From NCBI GenBank assembly GCA_937923255.1, contig CALAIL010000018.1, positions 1-64,000 of the forward strand: 64,000 bases of DNA, in the 5' to 3' direction. This DNA is from an uncultured Propionivibrio sp. GTDB lineage: Bacteria > Pseudomonadota > Gammaproteobacteria > Burkholderiales > Rhodocyclaceae. Shown one piece after another: positions 53,963-64,000 of this stretch; position 1 is the stretch's first letter, and each line of letters starts with the position of its first letter. Under the pieces are notes generated by a model. It was not told the origin of the DNA. It ran no database searches and worked only from the letters and a program-made list of their open reading frames with translations. A program made the position numbers and the translations under genes.

Positions 53963-54922
53963 ATGGGTTTAGCTATTTTAACGATATATATTCCAACACT
54001 TCTGGTTACTTTAATAGTTTCAATTTTTATTGGTAGTTTAATTATTAAAAAAACACACAGTGAAGAAACTATTGGGAAGAATAAAAAAACTGCACATCTT
54101 ATTGGAGTAACAGCAAGCACTTTACTAACTGCCAGCGTGGCTTGGTGGTGCTCAAAAATCAACAGCCTTGGGTTTGGTATGCTTATCATACCGATTATGA
54201 TTTCGTTATTTACCCCATCAGCTATTGGTTTGTTTACTGTATTCATTGCATTTATTTTACGAACAACCGGATTTAAAGAAAAATCCTCTTTCTATTTTTA
54301 TATAGCCGCTAGTGCATTTAAATCCACAGGGGCTATGCCCATTTTTTGTGTAATAATTTATTTATTACTTGATGGGCTATATAATTTTTCATTTCCACTC
54401 ATGTTTAAATCAATTTGTGCAAACGCTAAAGTAGAAATTATAGAATCAACCGAACCTCCTAAAGGATTTGCTATTATCCCAGAATGGGGACGTTCTAGAC
54501 GTTACCAAGAATCCAATCTTGACCGACTACTTTTATCAGAAAAAACAGCGCTTGAATTTATTGAAAAAGTGGACAACTCTTCAAAAGATAATGAGAAAAT
54601 CACAAAAGTAATAAAAAAGCAGGTTAACAAAAAAGAAGGTGAAATAGAATATAGCGATTTATTTTTGACAATACCTGAAAGTTCCTTGAACTCTCAATAT
54701 TATGTGCAATTTTCAGAAATAGAAGTTTCTCAATTATTTAAAATAGAAGGATTTACAGAAGGGCAGAAAATTCAAATAAAACGCACATCCGATAATAAAA
54801 TTATTGCTTCAGCAGAAGGCTACTGGAATTACCAGCAACGGAAGGAATGCCCAAAAGATTTTGGTAAAGAAGACTTTGTGATAAAATTTGTTGCGAAAAC
54901 ATTTAACCTCCCACTTCATTAA
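53963..54922 (+). CDS. hypothetical four-helix membrane protein, AT-rich, probably acquired
   Basis: Not recognised. The 319-residue protein has four hydrophobic segments (about residues 5-28, 44-62, 68-100 and 108-135), then a soluble part of 180 residues rich in Lys, Glu and Ser. There is no signal of a catalytic motif. GGAAGGA precedes the ATG well, so it is likely expressed. The strongly AT-rich composition contrasts with mfd and aroG on either side. It is a single gene between two housekeeping genes with no integrase, so it is a small horizontally gained islet by inference. Function unknown; a membrane effector is only one possibility. Confidence 0.7.
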   Translation: MGLAILTIYIPTLLVTLIVSIFIGSLIIKKTHSEETIGKNKKTAHLIGVTASTLLTASVAWWCSKINSLGFGMLIIPIMISLFTPSAIGLFTVFIAFILRTTGFKEKSSFYFYIAASAFKSTGAMPIFCVIIYLLLDGLYNFSFPLMFKSICANAKVEIIESTEPPKGFAIIPEWGRSRRYQESNLDRLLLSEKTALEFIEKVDNSSKDNEKITKVIKKQVNKKEGEIEYSDLFLTIPESSLNSQYYVQFSEIEVSQLFKIEGFTEGQKIQIKRTSDNKIIASAEGYWNYQQRKECPKDFGKEDFVIKFVAKTFNLPLH

Positions 54923-55012
54923 GTGAATATCTAAACTTTCAATTGAAAACCACATTGATCCATCCTGATTTCCATTTGGCGACCTTTAATTATCTTATTT
55001 TTATCCGAAAAA

Positions 55013-56122
55013 ATGACCCCTTCCGACAATTCCCCCAACGACCAGAACGCCATCGAAAATATCAACGTCGGTAATTTTGAGCCAATGCCTTCGCCCAAAG
55101 AAATTCTGGCGCGTATTCCGCTTTCTAGGCAGGCGGCACAGACCGTCATACACGGCCGCAAAGCCTTGCGCGATATCCTCGACCGGCGTGATCCCCGCCT
55201 ATTCGTCGTTGTCGGCCCCTGTTCGATTCACGACCCGGTCGCCGGCATCGATTATGCCCGCCGGCTCAAGGCATTGGCCGATGAACTGGACGATACGCTG
55301 TTGCTGATCATGCGCGTTTATTTTCAAAAACCACGCACAACAACCGGCTGGAAAGGCTTTATCAACGACCCTTACATGGACGATTCGTTCTGCATCGACA
55401 AAGGCATGGAAAAGGCGCGCGCTTTCCTGCACGAGATTGCCGAACTGGGCCTGCCGACGGCCACTGAGGCGCTCGACCCGATTTCGCCGCAGTATCTTGG
55501 CGATCTCATTGCATGGACAGCAATCGGCGCGCGCACGTCGGAATCGCAAACGCACCGTGAGATGGCTTCCGGCCTATCGACGCCGGTCGGCTTCAAGAAC
55601 GCGACCAACGGTGACATTGGCATTGCCGTAAACGCCATTCTTTCCGCCTCACGCCAGCACAGTTTTCTAGGCATCAACAGCGAAGGCCATACGGCGATCG
55701 TACGCACGCGGGGCAATCATTATGCCCATCTGGTATTGCGCGGCGGCGACGACCGTCCGAATTACGATACGGTCAGCGTTCGCATTGCCGAGGAAGCGCT
55801 AACCAAAGCCGGTCTGCCGGCTAATCTGGTTGTCGATTGCTCGCACGCCAACAGCTACAAGGATCATAAGCTCCAACCGTTCGTGCTCTCCGACATCGTC
55901 AACCAGATCCATTACGGAAACCATTCGCTGGTCGGCGTCATGATCGAATCCAACCTCATTGCCGGCAACCAGCCAATTCCTAAAGATCGTAGCCAGCTCA
56001 AGTACGGCTGCTCGATCACCGACGCCTGCGTCGACTGGGCAACGACAGAGCATATGCTGCGCGAAGCCGCCGCACAACTGCGCGATGTGTTACCGAAACG
56101 GAACGTACCGTCCGCCGAATAG
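55013..56122 (+). CDS. aroG: 3-deoxy-7-phosphoheptulonate synthase (class I, DAHP)
   Basis: First step of the shikimate pathway: phosphoenolpyruvate plus erythrose-4-phosphate. The 369-residue AroFGH-type product has VVVGPCSIHDP, RVYFQKPRTTTGWKGFINDP, SESQTHREMASGLSTPVGFKN and CSHANSYKDHKLQ with the metal ligands. Feedback type (Phe, Tyr or Trp) cannot be told. The ATG has no good binding site, so the exact start is uncertain; the 25-30 N-terminal residues are unconserved. Confidence 0.95.
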   Translation: MTPSDNSPNDQNAIENINVGNFEPMPSPKEILARIPLSRQAAQTVIHGRKALRDILDRRDPRLFVVVGPCSIHDPVAGIDYARRLKALADELDDTLLLIMRVYFQKPRTTTGWKGFINDPYMDDSFCIDKGMEKARAFLHEIAELGLPTATEALDPISPQYLGDLIAWTAIGARTSESQTHREMASGLSTPVGFKNATNGDIGIAVNAILSASRQHSFLGINSEGHTAIVRTRGNHYAHLVLRGGDDRPNYDTVSVRIAEEALTKAGLPANLVVDCSHANSYKDHKLQPFVLSDIVNQIHYGNHSLVGVMIESNLIAGNQPIPKDRSQLKYGCSITDACVDWATTEHMLREAAAQLRDVLPKRNVPSAE

Positions 56123-56259
56123 CTATTATGCGAACATCGATTCGTTCGCCAGCATGGCTACGTTGATGCCTCGACAGGCCGCATGCGCTCCGTCGGGTAT
56201 TTGCCCCAACCGTGACTTCATCGCCGTTTTATTGATTGCTTTTTGATCGGGAGACTGAT

Positions 56260-57513
56260 TTGAACCCCACCACTACCCCATTGATCCGCCCCTTTGCCGC
56301 CCTGCGCCCTCTGCCCGAGCAGGCCGCCGCGGTCGCCGCCCCGCCTTATGACGTGCTTTCCAGCAAGGAGGCGCGCATACGCGCCGCCAGCAAACCCTAT
56401 TCCTTCCTGCACATTTCAAAAGCTGAAATCGATTTGCCCGAAAACATCGATCCTTACGCGCCCGAGGTGTATGGCAAATCGGCAGAAAATCTCCGCCGAT
56501 TGATCGACGACGGCATCCTGATCCGTGAGCGCAAACCCTGCTACTACGCCTACCGGCTGGTGATGGGTGAACATACGCAGACGGGGTTGATCGTCACCGC
56601 CTCGGTGGCGCATTACGATAACAACCGGATCCGCAAGCATGAATTCACGCGACCGGAGAAGGAGGACGACCGCGTGCGCCAGATCGAGGCGCTCAATGCC
56701 CAGACCGGTCCGGCACTGCTTGCCCACCCGGACAGCGATGAAGCCGAACGTCTGCTTGCCGAGGCCACATCTGGTATCCCCATCGCCGACCTGACCGCTG
56801 ACGATGGCATCCGCCATACTATCTGGCTGATTGATGACGAGGCCACCATTGCCCGCATCGGCGCTGTCATCAATGCCATGCCGGTGCTCTATATCGCCGA
56901 CGGGCATCACCGCTCCGCCGCCGCCTCGCGCATTGCGGCAAGCCGGCGGAAAGCCGGCAATGTTGCGAGCGATGCGGAATCGGAATACTTTCTCGCCGTC
57001 GTGTTCCCGGCGCGGCAGATGCGCATCTTCGATTACAACCGCGTCGTCCGCGACCTTAACGGCCATAGCCTCGACAGCTTCCTCAAGGCCGTCGGCGAAC
57101 GCTGCGCGGTCACGCCCGCCCAAACCGCTGTCAAACCTGAACATGTCGGCGAATTCGGCATGTATGTCGCCGGCCGCTGGTATGTGCTGGCGATCCGGCC
57201 GGAACTTATTCCGGCGCAAGATCCGGTGCGTCGGCTCGATGTCTCTGTGCTCTCCGAGCAAATTCTCGGCCCGGTACTCGGTATCACCGACCTGCGCCGA
57301 GATGCACGAATCGACTTTGTTGGCGGCATTCGCGGCCTTGGCGAATTGGAAAAGCGCGTCGACAGCGGCGAGATGGCTGTCGCTTTCTCCATGTATCCGA
57401 CCCAGCTCGACCAATTGATGTCGGTTGCCGACGCTGGCGAAGTCATGCCCCCCAAATCAACCTGGTTCGAGCCAAAACTGGCTGACGGGCTAGCCTCGCA
57501 CGTACTCGACTGA
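56260..57513 (+). CDS. DUF1015 family protein
   Basis: The 417-residue product is a conserved DUF1015 protein of unknown function, found across bacteria and archaea. It has LIRPFAALRPLPEQAAAVAAPPYDVLS, ARIRAASKPYSFLHISKAEID, YIADGHHRSAAASRIA, and FVGGIRGLGELEKRVDSGEMAVAF, all family marks. The start is a TTG at 56260 because CGGGAG lies six bases upstream; another TTG eight codons earlier is in frame but has no binding site. It is 137 bp after aroG. Confidence 0.9.
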   Translation: MNPTTTPLIRPFAALRPLPEQAAAVAAPPYDVLSSKEARIRAASKPYSFLHISKAEIDLPENIDPYAPEVYGKSAENLRRLIDDGILIRERKPCYYAYRLVMGEHTQTGLIVTASVAHYDNNRIRKHEFTRPEKEDDRVRQIEALNAQTGPALLAHPDSDEAERLLAEATSGIPIADLTADDGIRHTIWLIDDEATIARIGAVINAMPVLYIADGHHRSAAASRIAASRRKAGNVASDAESEYFLAVVFPARQMRIFDYNRVVRDLNGHSLDSFLKAVGERCAVTPAQTAVKPEHVGEFGMYVAGRWYVLAIRPELIPAQDPVRRLDVSVLSEQILGPVLGITDLRRDARIDFVGGIRGLGELEKRVDSGEMAVAFSMYPTQLDQLMSVADAGEVMPPKSTWFEPKLADGLASHVLD

Positions 57514-57621
57514 CGGCGAGGGACATCAAAGGATCATGCACTTCACTAATGGGCGATCGTTACTGAAACGACGACAACCGCATCTAATGTCCTAAAAATA
57601 CGCAGTCGGAAAATCGTAAAA

Positions 57622-58146
57622 ATGGCGATAGCGACATAATAAAGGCAGTCATCGACTGTTCATTCGAGAGGCATGCCGAGGCGATCCTCGGCATCCTCAA
57701 CAAAGCAATCGCCAACTCGACAGCGCTGTCCGATGATAAGCCACGTTCGTTGCAAGACGTGGCGGCATGGTTCGAGGCGCGGCACAAAAGCAATTTTGCG
57801 GTTATCGGTGTAGAAAATGACACTGGGAAATTGCTTGCCTTCGCCAGCTACGGCATGTGCCGTACGTGGCCGGCATATCAATACACACTGTTGAACATTC
57901 GGTGTATATGCACGCAGCACATCATGGGAAGGATTTGGGATATATACATACATACTCATGCGGGCATTGATTGCGGCAGCCGAACAAAACGACATGCATG
58001 CGATGATCGGTGCTATTGACGTCTTGAACAGCTACAGCATCAGCTTGCATGAGCGGCTCGGTTTTAAGTGCGTTCGAATACTGCTGCAGGTCAGTTTCAA
58101 ATTCCAGTTGTTGCTGAAAACGCCCGCGCATCCCGTCGAAACCTGA
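57622..58146 (+). pseudogene. frameshifted GNAT (phosphinothricin-type) acetyltransferase
   Basis: Coding in three pieces. The first (about 57630-57880) gives HAEAILGILNKAIANSTALSDDKP and AWFEARHKSNFAVIG; a frame shift after WPAYQY moves to a second frame (TVEHSVYMHAAHHGKDLGYI) and a second shift near 57955 leads to MRALIAAAEQNDMHAMIGAIDVLNSYSISLHERLGF, which ends at 58146. The start region also reads off frame. Together these match a typical GNAT with the HHGKxLG acetyl-CoA loop. At least two indels make it non-functional. Host-like base composition suggests local decay. Confidence 0.8.
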
Positions 58147-58324
58147 GTGGGCGCAACGTTTCACTGGAGTTTCGCCATCGGCGAAAAACCACGCAAACCG
58201 TTTAACCTTCGAACACAAGCCAACATACAACGATGCATTTCCAGGCCGATTCCAGGTTGACTTGCCAGCCTCGCCACGTATAATGCCGCTTTCTTCGACG
58301 TCGCATGTTGCTCGGCGACAAAGA

Positions 58325-58401
58325 AGGCGCGTAGCTCAGCTGGTTAGAGCACCACCTTGACATGGTGGGGGTCGTTGGTTCGAGTCCAATCGCGCCTACC
58401 A
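58325..58401 (+). tRNA. tRNA-Val(GAC)
   Basis: A 77-nt cloverleaf. The acceptor AGGCGCG pairs with CGCGCCT and is followed by A and an encoded CCA. The D-loop GCTCAGCTGGTTAGAGC and T-arm GTTGGTTCGAGTCCAAT are standard. The anticodon arm CCACC-TTGACAT-GGTGG has anticodon GAC, valine. thrS starts 54 bp downstream, a common order in betaproteobacteria. Confidence 0.98.
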
Positions 58402-58455
58402 AATACCGAAGCCAGAGCGTGTCTCTGGCTTTTTTCTTTTCTGGGGTTAAAAAAG

Positions 58456-60372
58456 ATGCCGGTCATTACCTTGCCCGATGGTTCTCAACGGGAATTCATG
58501 CAATCGGTTACCGTCGCCGAAGTGGCGCAAAGTATCGGTGCCAGACTCGCAAAAGCGGCACTGGCCGGTAAAGTCGACGGCCGTCTGGTCGATACCTCGT
58601 TCTGCATCGAACACAATGCGCAACTGGCCATCATTACCGACAAAGACCCCGAAGGCGTAGACATCATCCGCCACTCAACGGCGCATCTACTCGCTTACGC
58701 CGTCAAGGAACTGTTTCCAGATGCACAGGTAACAATCGGACCAGTCATCGAAAACGGCTTCTACTATGATTTTTCGTTCAAACGTCCGTTTACGCCAGAG
58801 GATTTGCAAGCCATTGAAAAACGCATGGCCGAACTTGCCAAACGCGATATCCCTGTCACGCGCGAAGTCTGGGATCGCGACAAGGCGACAAATTTTTTTA
58901 ATTCTATTGGTGAACATTACAAGGCTGAGTTGATCGCCGCCATTCCTCCCGGCGAAACGGTATCGCTCTACCGCGAGGGCGATTTCATCGATCTTTGCCG
59001 CGGACCACACGTGCCATCGACCGGCAAGCTCAAGATTTTCAAGCTGATGAAAGTAGCAGGCGCCTACTGGCGCGGCGACCATCACAATGAACAATTGCAG
59101 CGTATCTACGGTACCGCCTGGGCCAAGAAGGAAGAGCAGGACGCTTACCTGACAATGCTCGAAGAAGCCGAGAGGCGCGACCATCGCCGCCTAGGTCGGC
59201 ATCTTGACCTATTTCACTTGCAGGACGAAGCGCCCGGCATGGTTTTCTGGCATCCGAAAGGCTGGACAATCTGGCAGCAGATCGAACAGTACATGCGCCG
59301 CGTTTACCAGGAAAACGGCTATCAGGAAGTCAAATGTCCACAGATTCTTGACCGCTCGTTGTGGGAAAAATCCGGACACTGGGCGCATTTTAAGGACAAC
59401 ATGTTCCTCACTGAATCGGAAAAACGCGATTACGCAATCAAGCCGATGAACTGCCCCGGACATGTGCAGATCTTCAACACCGGCCTGCGTAGTTACCGTG
59501 ATCTGCCGTTACGCTACGGGGAATTTGGCTCCTGCCACCGTAACGAGCCATCCGGTGCACTACACGGCATCATGCGCGTGCGCGGTTTCACGCAGGATGA
59601 TGGACATATTTTTTGCACCGAAGACCAGATCGAATCAGAAGTCACCACGTTCAACGCACTAGTCAAACGGGTTTACGCCGATTTCGGTTTCCACGATATC
59701 GCAGTTAAGCTCGCCTTACGCCCAGCAGGGCGCGTCGGCTCCGACGAGGTTTGGGACAAAGCCGAAAATGCCCTACGCGCCGCCTTACGTGCATCTGGTC
59801 TCGAATGGGCCGAACTGCCCGGCGAAGGCGCATTTTATGGACCAAAAATCGAATTTCACATTCGGGACGCCATCGGCCGTTCTTGGCAATGCGGCACCGT
59901 ACAAGTCGATTTCTCGATGCCCGGCCGCCTAGGCGCCGAGTATGTTGGTGAAGATAATGCACGCCATACGCCAGTCATGCTGCACCGCGCCATTCTCGGC
60001 TCACTTGAACGTTTCATCGGCATTCTTATCGAAAACTGGTCGGGTGCCCTACCCTTGTGGCTCTCGCCGGTGCAAGCCGTTGTTCTCAACATTTCGGAGA
60101 ACCAGGTCGACTATGCCAAGCATGTTGTGAAAACACTACGTGATGCGGGATTGCGCGCCGAGGCCGATTTGCGCAATGAAAAAATCAACTATAAAATACG
60201 CGAGCATAGCCTGAATAGACTGCCGTATCAGCTTGTCGTCGGCGATAAGGAAAAAGCAACGGACAAAGTTGCCGTGCGAACGCGTGGTGGTCAGGATCTT
60301 GGTCAAATGACACTTGATACTCTGATTAAACGCCTTCAGCAGGAAGTCGTAACGCGTAGTAGCGCGACTTAA
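58456..60372 (+). CDS. thrS: threonyl-tRNA synthetase
   Basis: Charges tRNA-Thr. The 638-residue product starts [14 protein letters not shown] with a TGS domain (1-62), the editing HxxxH (His73, His77 in [15 protein letters not shown]), the class II catalytic core ([33 protein letters not shown], zinc Cys) and the anticodon domain ([17 protein letters not shown]). The start follows tRNA-Val by 54 bp. infC starts 28 bp later. Confidence 0.98.
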   Translation: MPVITLPDGSQREFMQSVTVAEVAQSIGARLAKAALAGKVDGRLVDTSFCIEHNAQLAIITDKDPEGVDIIRHSTAHLLAYAVKELFPDAQVTIGPVIENGFYYDFSFKRPFTPEDLQAIEKRMAELAKRDIPVTREVWDRDKATNFFNSIGEHYKAELIAAIPPGETVSLYREGDFIDLCRGPHVPSTGKLKIFKLMKVAGAYWRGDHHNEQLQRIYGTAWAKKEEQDAYLTMLEEAERRDHRRLGRHLDLFHLQDEAPGMVFWHPKGWTIWQQIEQYMRRVYQENGYQEVKCPQILDRSLWEKSGHWAHFKDNMFLTESEKRDYAIKPMNCPGHVQIFNTGLRSYRDLPLRYGEFGSCHRNEPSGALHGIMRVRGFTQDDGHIFCTEDQIESEVTTFNALVKRVYADFGFHDIAVKLALRPAGRVGSDEVWDKAENALRAALRASGLEWAELPGEGAFYGPKIEFHIRDAIGRSWQCGTVQVDFSMPGRLGAEYVGEDNARHTPVMLHRAILGSLERFIGILIENWSGALPLWLSPVQAVVLNISENQVDYAKHVVKTLRDAGLRAEADLRNEKINYKIREHSLNRLPYQLVVGDKEKATDKVAVRTRGGQDLGQMTLDTLIKRLQQEVVTRSSAT

Positions 60373-60400
60373 CTTTGTCAAAAAACAGGAGGAAAAAGTC

Positions 60401-60922
60401 ATCGCACAGCAAAAAACACAACGCATCAACGAAGAAATTACAGCCCCAGAAATCCGTCTGATCGGCGTGGAGGGCGAAGCGCTCGGCATCATGAGCGTGC
60501 GACAAGCGTTGTATCTAGCTGAAGAAGTCGGTATTGATCTCGTAGAAATTGCTCCACTGGCGCAACCGCCCGTTTGCCGAATTATGGATTACGGCAAGTT
60601 CAAATACCAAGAGCAGAAACGCCAGCACGAACAGAAACTCAAGCAAAAGCAGATTCAGGTCAAAGAAGTCAAATTGCGCCCAGGAACTGACGAAAATGAC
60701 TACCAGATCAAACTGCGCAACATGATTCGTTTTCTGCAAGACGGCGACAAAGTCAAAGCCACCTTGCGCTTTCGCGGGCGTGAAATGGCCCACCAAGACA
60801 TCGGGATGCGTCAAATTGAACGGATCAAGGTCGATTTACAGGACTATGCCAGTGTTGAGCAGATGCCTAAAATGGAAGGCCGTCAAATGGTGATGATTCT
60901 GGCGCCACTACGTAAAAAATAG
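60401..60922 (+). CDS. infC: translation initiation factor IF-3
   Basis: Checks start codon and initiator tRNA selection on the 30S subunit. The 173-residue product begins with an AUC codon at 60401, read [26 protein letters not shown], with AGGAGG nine bases before it; no ATG is available before the conserved N-terminal domain. Rare AUU/AUC/AUA starts of infC are well known and cause IF-3 feedback on its own translation. [14 protein letters not shown] and the C-terminal [20 protein letters not shown] and [18 protein letters not shown] are intact. Confidence 0.96.
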   Translation: MAQQKTQRINEEITAPEIRLIGVEGEALGIMSVRQALYLAEEVGIDLVEIAPLAQPPVCRIMDYGKFKYQEQKRQHEQKLKQKQIQVKEVKLRPGTDENDYQIKLRNMIRFLQDGDKVKATLRFRGREMAHQDIGMRQIERIKVDLQDYASVEQMPKMEGRQMVMILAPLRKK

Positions 60923-60987
60923 CAGTCGCAATACGCGATCGTATATCTCATATGTAATATCGCAGCCCCCGCATTTTTACGTACAAC

Positions 60988-61003
60988 ACTGTAGAATTAC
61001 AGT
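60988..61003 (+). terminator. weak hairpin between infC and rpmI
   Basis: ACTGTA-GAAT-TACAGT (6-bp stem, 4-nt loop), followed by TTTACTTTTACT. The stem is short and AT-rich, so it is weak as a terminator and could be an attenuator for the ribosomal genes. Confidence 0.3.
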
Positions 61004-61084
61004 TTTACTTTTACTAAGTGGTGTCAGGTTAGCAAGTGCACCCGCCGGGAGCCACCTACCGCCATATTTAAAAAGGAGCATTCA

Positions 61085-61282
61085 ATGCCCAAAATGAAGA
61101 CCAAAAGTGGCGCTAAAAAGCGTTTCAAGGTCAGCGCCAGCGGTCGCATCAAACGCGCGCAGGCATTTAAGCGTCACATCCTGACCAAAAAAACCACCAA
61201 AGGCAAGCGCCAGTTACGCGGCATGATCGGCGTTCATGAATCCGACAAGGCCTTGGTTCTCGCCATGATGCCTTACGCATAA
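61085..61282 (+). CDS. rpmI: 50S ribosomal protein L35
   Basis: A 65-residue basic protein, start [31 protein letters not shown], end [23 protein letters not shown] seven bases before the ATG. Typical place between infC and rplT. Confidence 0.98.
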   Translation: MPKMKTKSGAKKRFKVSASGRIKRAQAFKRHILTKKTTKGKRQLRGMIGVHESDKALVLAMMPYA

Positions 61283-61292
61283 GGAGACCGAT

Positions 61293-61652
61293 ATGCCCAG
61301 AGTTAAACGTGGAGTTACGGCGCGTGCGCGTCACAAAAAGATTCTTGTTCAGGCCAAGGGTTATCGTGGCCGTCGGAAAAATGTTTACCGCATCGCCAAA
61401 CAAGCGGTAATGAAAGCCGGCCAGTACCAGTATCGTGATCGCCGTCAAAGAAAACGTCAGTTCCGCACTTTGTGGATCGCGCGTATCAATGCCGCAGCAC
61501 GCGAATTAGGTCTGAAGTACAGCACGCTGATGAACGGCCTAAAGAAGGCGCAAATCGAAGTCGATCGCAAAGTATTGGCTGATCTTGCTGTCTTTGACAA
61601 ACCGGCCTTCGCAGCACTTGCCAATCAGGCCAAGGCGCAGATTGCTTCCTGA
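61293..61652 (+). CDS. rplT: 50S ribosomal protein L20
   Basis: A 119-residue RNA-binding protein with the start [16 protein letters not shown] and [35 protein letters not shown]. It sits 10 bp after rpmI. In several bacteria L20 represses its own operon. TAAGGAG precedes the ATG. Confidence 0.98.
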   Translation: MPRVKRGVTARARHKKILVQAKGYRGRRKNVYRIAKQAVMKAGQYQYRDRRQRKRQFRTLWIARINAAARELGLKYSTLMNGLKKAQIEVDRKVLADLAVFDKPAFAALANQAKAQIAS

Positions 61653-61669
61653 CTTGGCTGATACGATAA

Positions 61670-62764
<1,095 letters not shown>

Positions 62765-62774
62765 TGGATTGCCC

Positions 62775-64000
62775 ATGAAATTCTCAGAATCCTGGCTTCG
62801 CAGCTTTGTCGACCCAAAAATTACCGGTGTCGAGTTTACACATCTGCTGACGATGGCCGGCCTTGAAGTTGAGGAAGAAGAAAGCGTTGCCCCCGCCTTC
62901 GAAGGCGTCATCGTCGCCCATGTACTGGAGGTCACGAAGCATCCTGATGCGGACCGCCTCAACGTCTGCCGCGTCGACATCGGCGGAGAAATCAAACAAA
63001 TCGTCTGCGGCGCACCTAATGTCGCGCCGGGAGTCAAAGTACCATGCGCTTTGCCGGGCGCTCACCTACCCGGTGACTTCAAAATCAAGATCGCCAAGGT
63101 GCGCGGCATCGAATCGAGCGGCATGCTTTGTTCGGCACGCGAGCTGGGTATTTCCGACGATGCCTCGGGCTTGCTGATCTTGCCAGCAGATGCGCCGGTT
63201 GGCGAAAATATCCGAACCTACCTTGATCTGGATGACCGGTTGCTTACGCTCAAGCTGACGCCCAACCGAGCCGATTGCCTCTCTCTCCTCGGCGTTGCTC
63301 GTGAAGTGGCCGCCCTGACCGGCGCACCAATCACCTATCCGGAGATCAACCCCGTCAAACCGGAAATCGACGCACAGCGTGCGATCGTGATTGATGCGCC
63401 TGGCGCCTGTCCGTTGTACTGCGGGCGTCTCATCGTCGGTGCCGACGCCAAAGCGCCGACGCCGGAGTGGATGAAACGCTGCCTGGAACGCTCGGGAATT
63501 CGCTCGATTTCTGCGCTCGTCGACGTTACCAACTACGTCATGCTCGAACTTGGCCAGCCACTGCACGCTTTCGACAACGCCAAACTGCAAGGCGCTATTC
63601 ATGCGCGCATGGCGCACGCCGGTGAAAAAATCCTGCTGCTCAACGAACAGACACTTGAATTGCAGGATGATGTGCTGCTCATTACTGATGAATGTCGCCC
63701 GCTCGCCGTCGCCGGCATCATGGGCGGTGAGGAAAGCGGCATTACGCCGGAAACACGCGAAATTTTCCTCGAATCCGCCTTCTTCGCACCTGCTGCCGTT
63801 GCTGGACGGGCACGCCGTTATGGCTTTAGTTCCGATGCTTCATACCGCTTTGAACGCGGTGTCGACTTCGGTGGCGCGCGCCTCGCCCTCGAACGCGCCA
63901 CACGATTGATTCTTGACATTTGTGGCGGACAGGCCGGTCCTATCAGCGAAGCAATGGCCACACTGCCCGCCCGGTCTCCCATCCGCCTACGTCCAGCGCG
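62775..64000 (+). CDS. pheT: phenylalanyl-tRNA synthetase beta subunit, 5' part (cut by window end)
   Basis: Starts MKFSESWLRSFVDPKITGVEFTHLLTMAGLEVEEEES with a tRNA-binding EMAP-like domain (about residues 40-150: GVIVAHVLEVTKHPDADRLNVCRVD) then the B3/B4 editing domain (LTPNRADCLSLLGVAREVAAL, NYVMLELGQPLHAFDNAKL, SASYRFERGVD-like). About 408 codons are seen of an expected 780-800. The gene continues beyond base 64000. Confidence 0.97.
   Translation, partial: MKFSESWLRSFVDPKITGVEFTHLLTMAGLEVEEEESVAPAFEGVIVAHVLEVTKHPDADRLNVCRVDIGGEIKQIVCGAPNVAPGVKVPCALPGAHLPGDFKIKIAKVRGIESSGMLCSARELGISDDASGLLILPADAPVGENIRTYLDLDDRLLTLKLTPNRADCLSLLGVAREVAALTGAPITYPEINPVKPEIDAQRAIVIDAPGACPLYCGRLIVGADAKAPTPEWMKRCLERSGIRSISALVDVTNYVMLELGQPLHAFDNAKLQGAIHARMAHAGEKILLLNEQTLELQDDVLLITDECRPLAVAGIMGGEESGITPETREIFLESAFFAPAAVAGRARRYGFSSDASYRFERGVDFGGARLALERATRLILDICGGQAGPISEAMATLPARSPIRLRPA

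Overview
The window is a typical betaproteobacterial chromosome segment. Evidence is the order lpxB-lpxA-fabZ-lpxD-skp-bamA-rseP-dxr-cdsA-uppS-frr-pyrH-tsf-rpsB followed by divergent map-glnD, then def/mtnP/hpt/galU/ligA/zipA/smc, and tRNA-Val-thrS-infC-rpmI-rplT-pheST. The lipid A, BamA/Skp and lipoprotein genes show a diderm (Gram-negative) cell. The gene order reminds me of Rhodocyclales-type genomes, but the species cannot be fixed from sequence alone; one element inside guaA looks like a repeat common in Comamonadaceae.

Layout. 0-1 kb: a 410-bp tandem duplication built from a GC-rich palindromic repeat. 1.3-4.3 kb: small metabolic genes (ABM monooxygenase, xanthine phosphoribosyltransferase, a BMP-type binding protein, cytochrome b561). 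4.5-7.8 kb: an operon of a secreted tannase-like lipoprotein, an ACT-domain protein (UPF0237) and a PFL/UPF0210 protein. 8.3-9.9 kb: lytic transglycosylase MltD. 10.0-13.1 kb: a clearly AT-rich islet with a tightly coupled three-gene cassette (PIN-GNAT-ASCH-like fusion, stand-alone ASCH-like protein, P-loop ATPase). 13.1-16.4 kb: guaA and guaB, with an in-frame repeat insertion in guaA. 16.4-18.8 kb: DUF4124, rnfH-ratA and smpB, surrounded by the dispersed repeat family. 18.7-34 kb: one long minus-strand run for rRNA/tRNA methylation, RNase HII, lipid A synthesis, outer-membrane assembly, isoprenoid/phospholipid synthesis and translation. 34-38 kb: map and glnD. 38-48.5 kb: a minus-strand run of deformylase, purine salvage, UDP-glucose synthesis, DNA ligase, ZipA and SMC. 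48.7-57.5 kb: queF, a UPF0149/SEC-C protein, mfd, an AT-rich membrane protein of foreign appearance, DAHP synthase and a DUF1015 protein. 57.6-58.1 kb: a frameshifted acetyltransferase pseudogene. 58.3 kb to the end: tRNA-Val(GAC), thrS, infC (AUC start), rpmI, rplT, pheS and the 5' part of pheT.

Best candidate for an undescribed system: the PIN-GNAT-ASCH / ASCH / P-loop ATPase cassette at 10.6-13.0 kb. It joins a probable RNase domain, an acetyltransferase and two RNA-binding-type domains with an ATP-binding protein, all translationally coupled and compositionally foreign. Its function is not shown by the sequence; a defence or RNA-modification/toxin role is inference. Other notable points are the dispersed repeat family (four loci, both orientations), the repeat inserted in guaA, the tannase-ACT-PFL operon and the orphan membrane gene between mfd and aroG.
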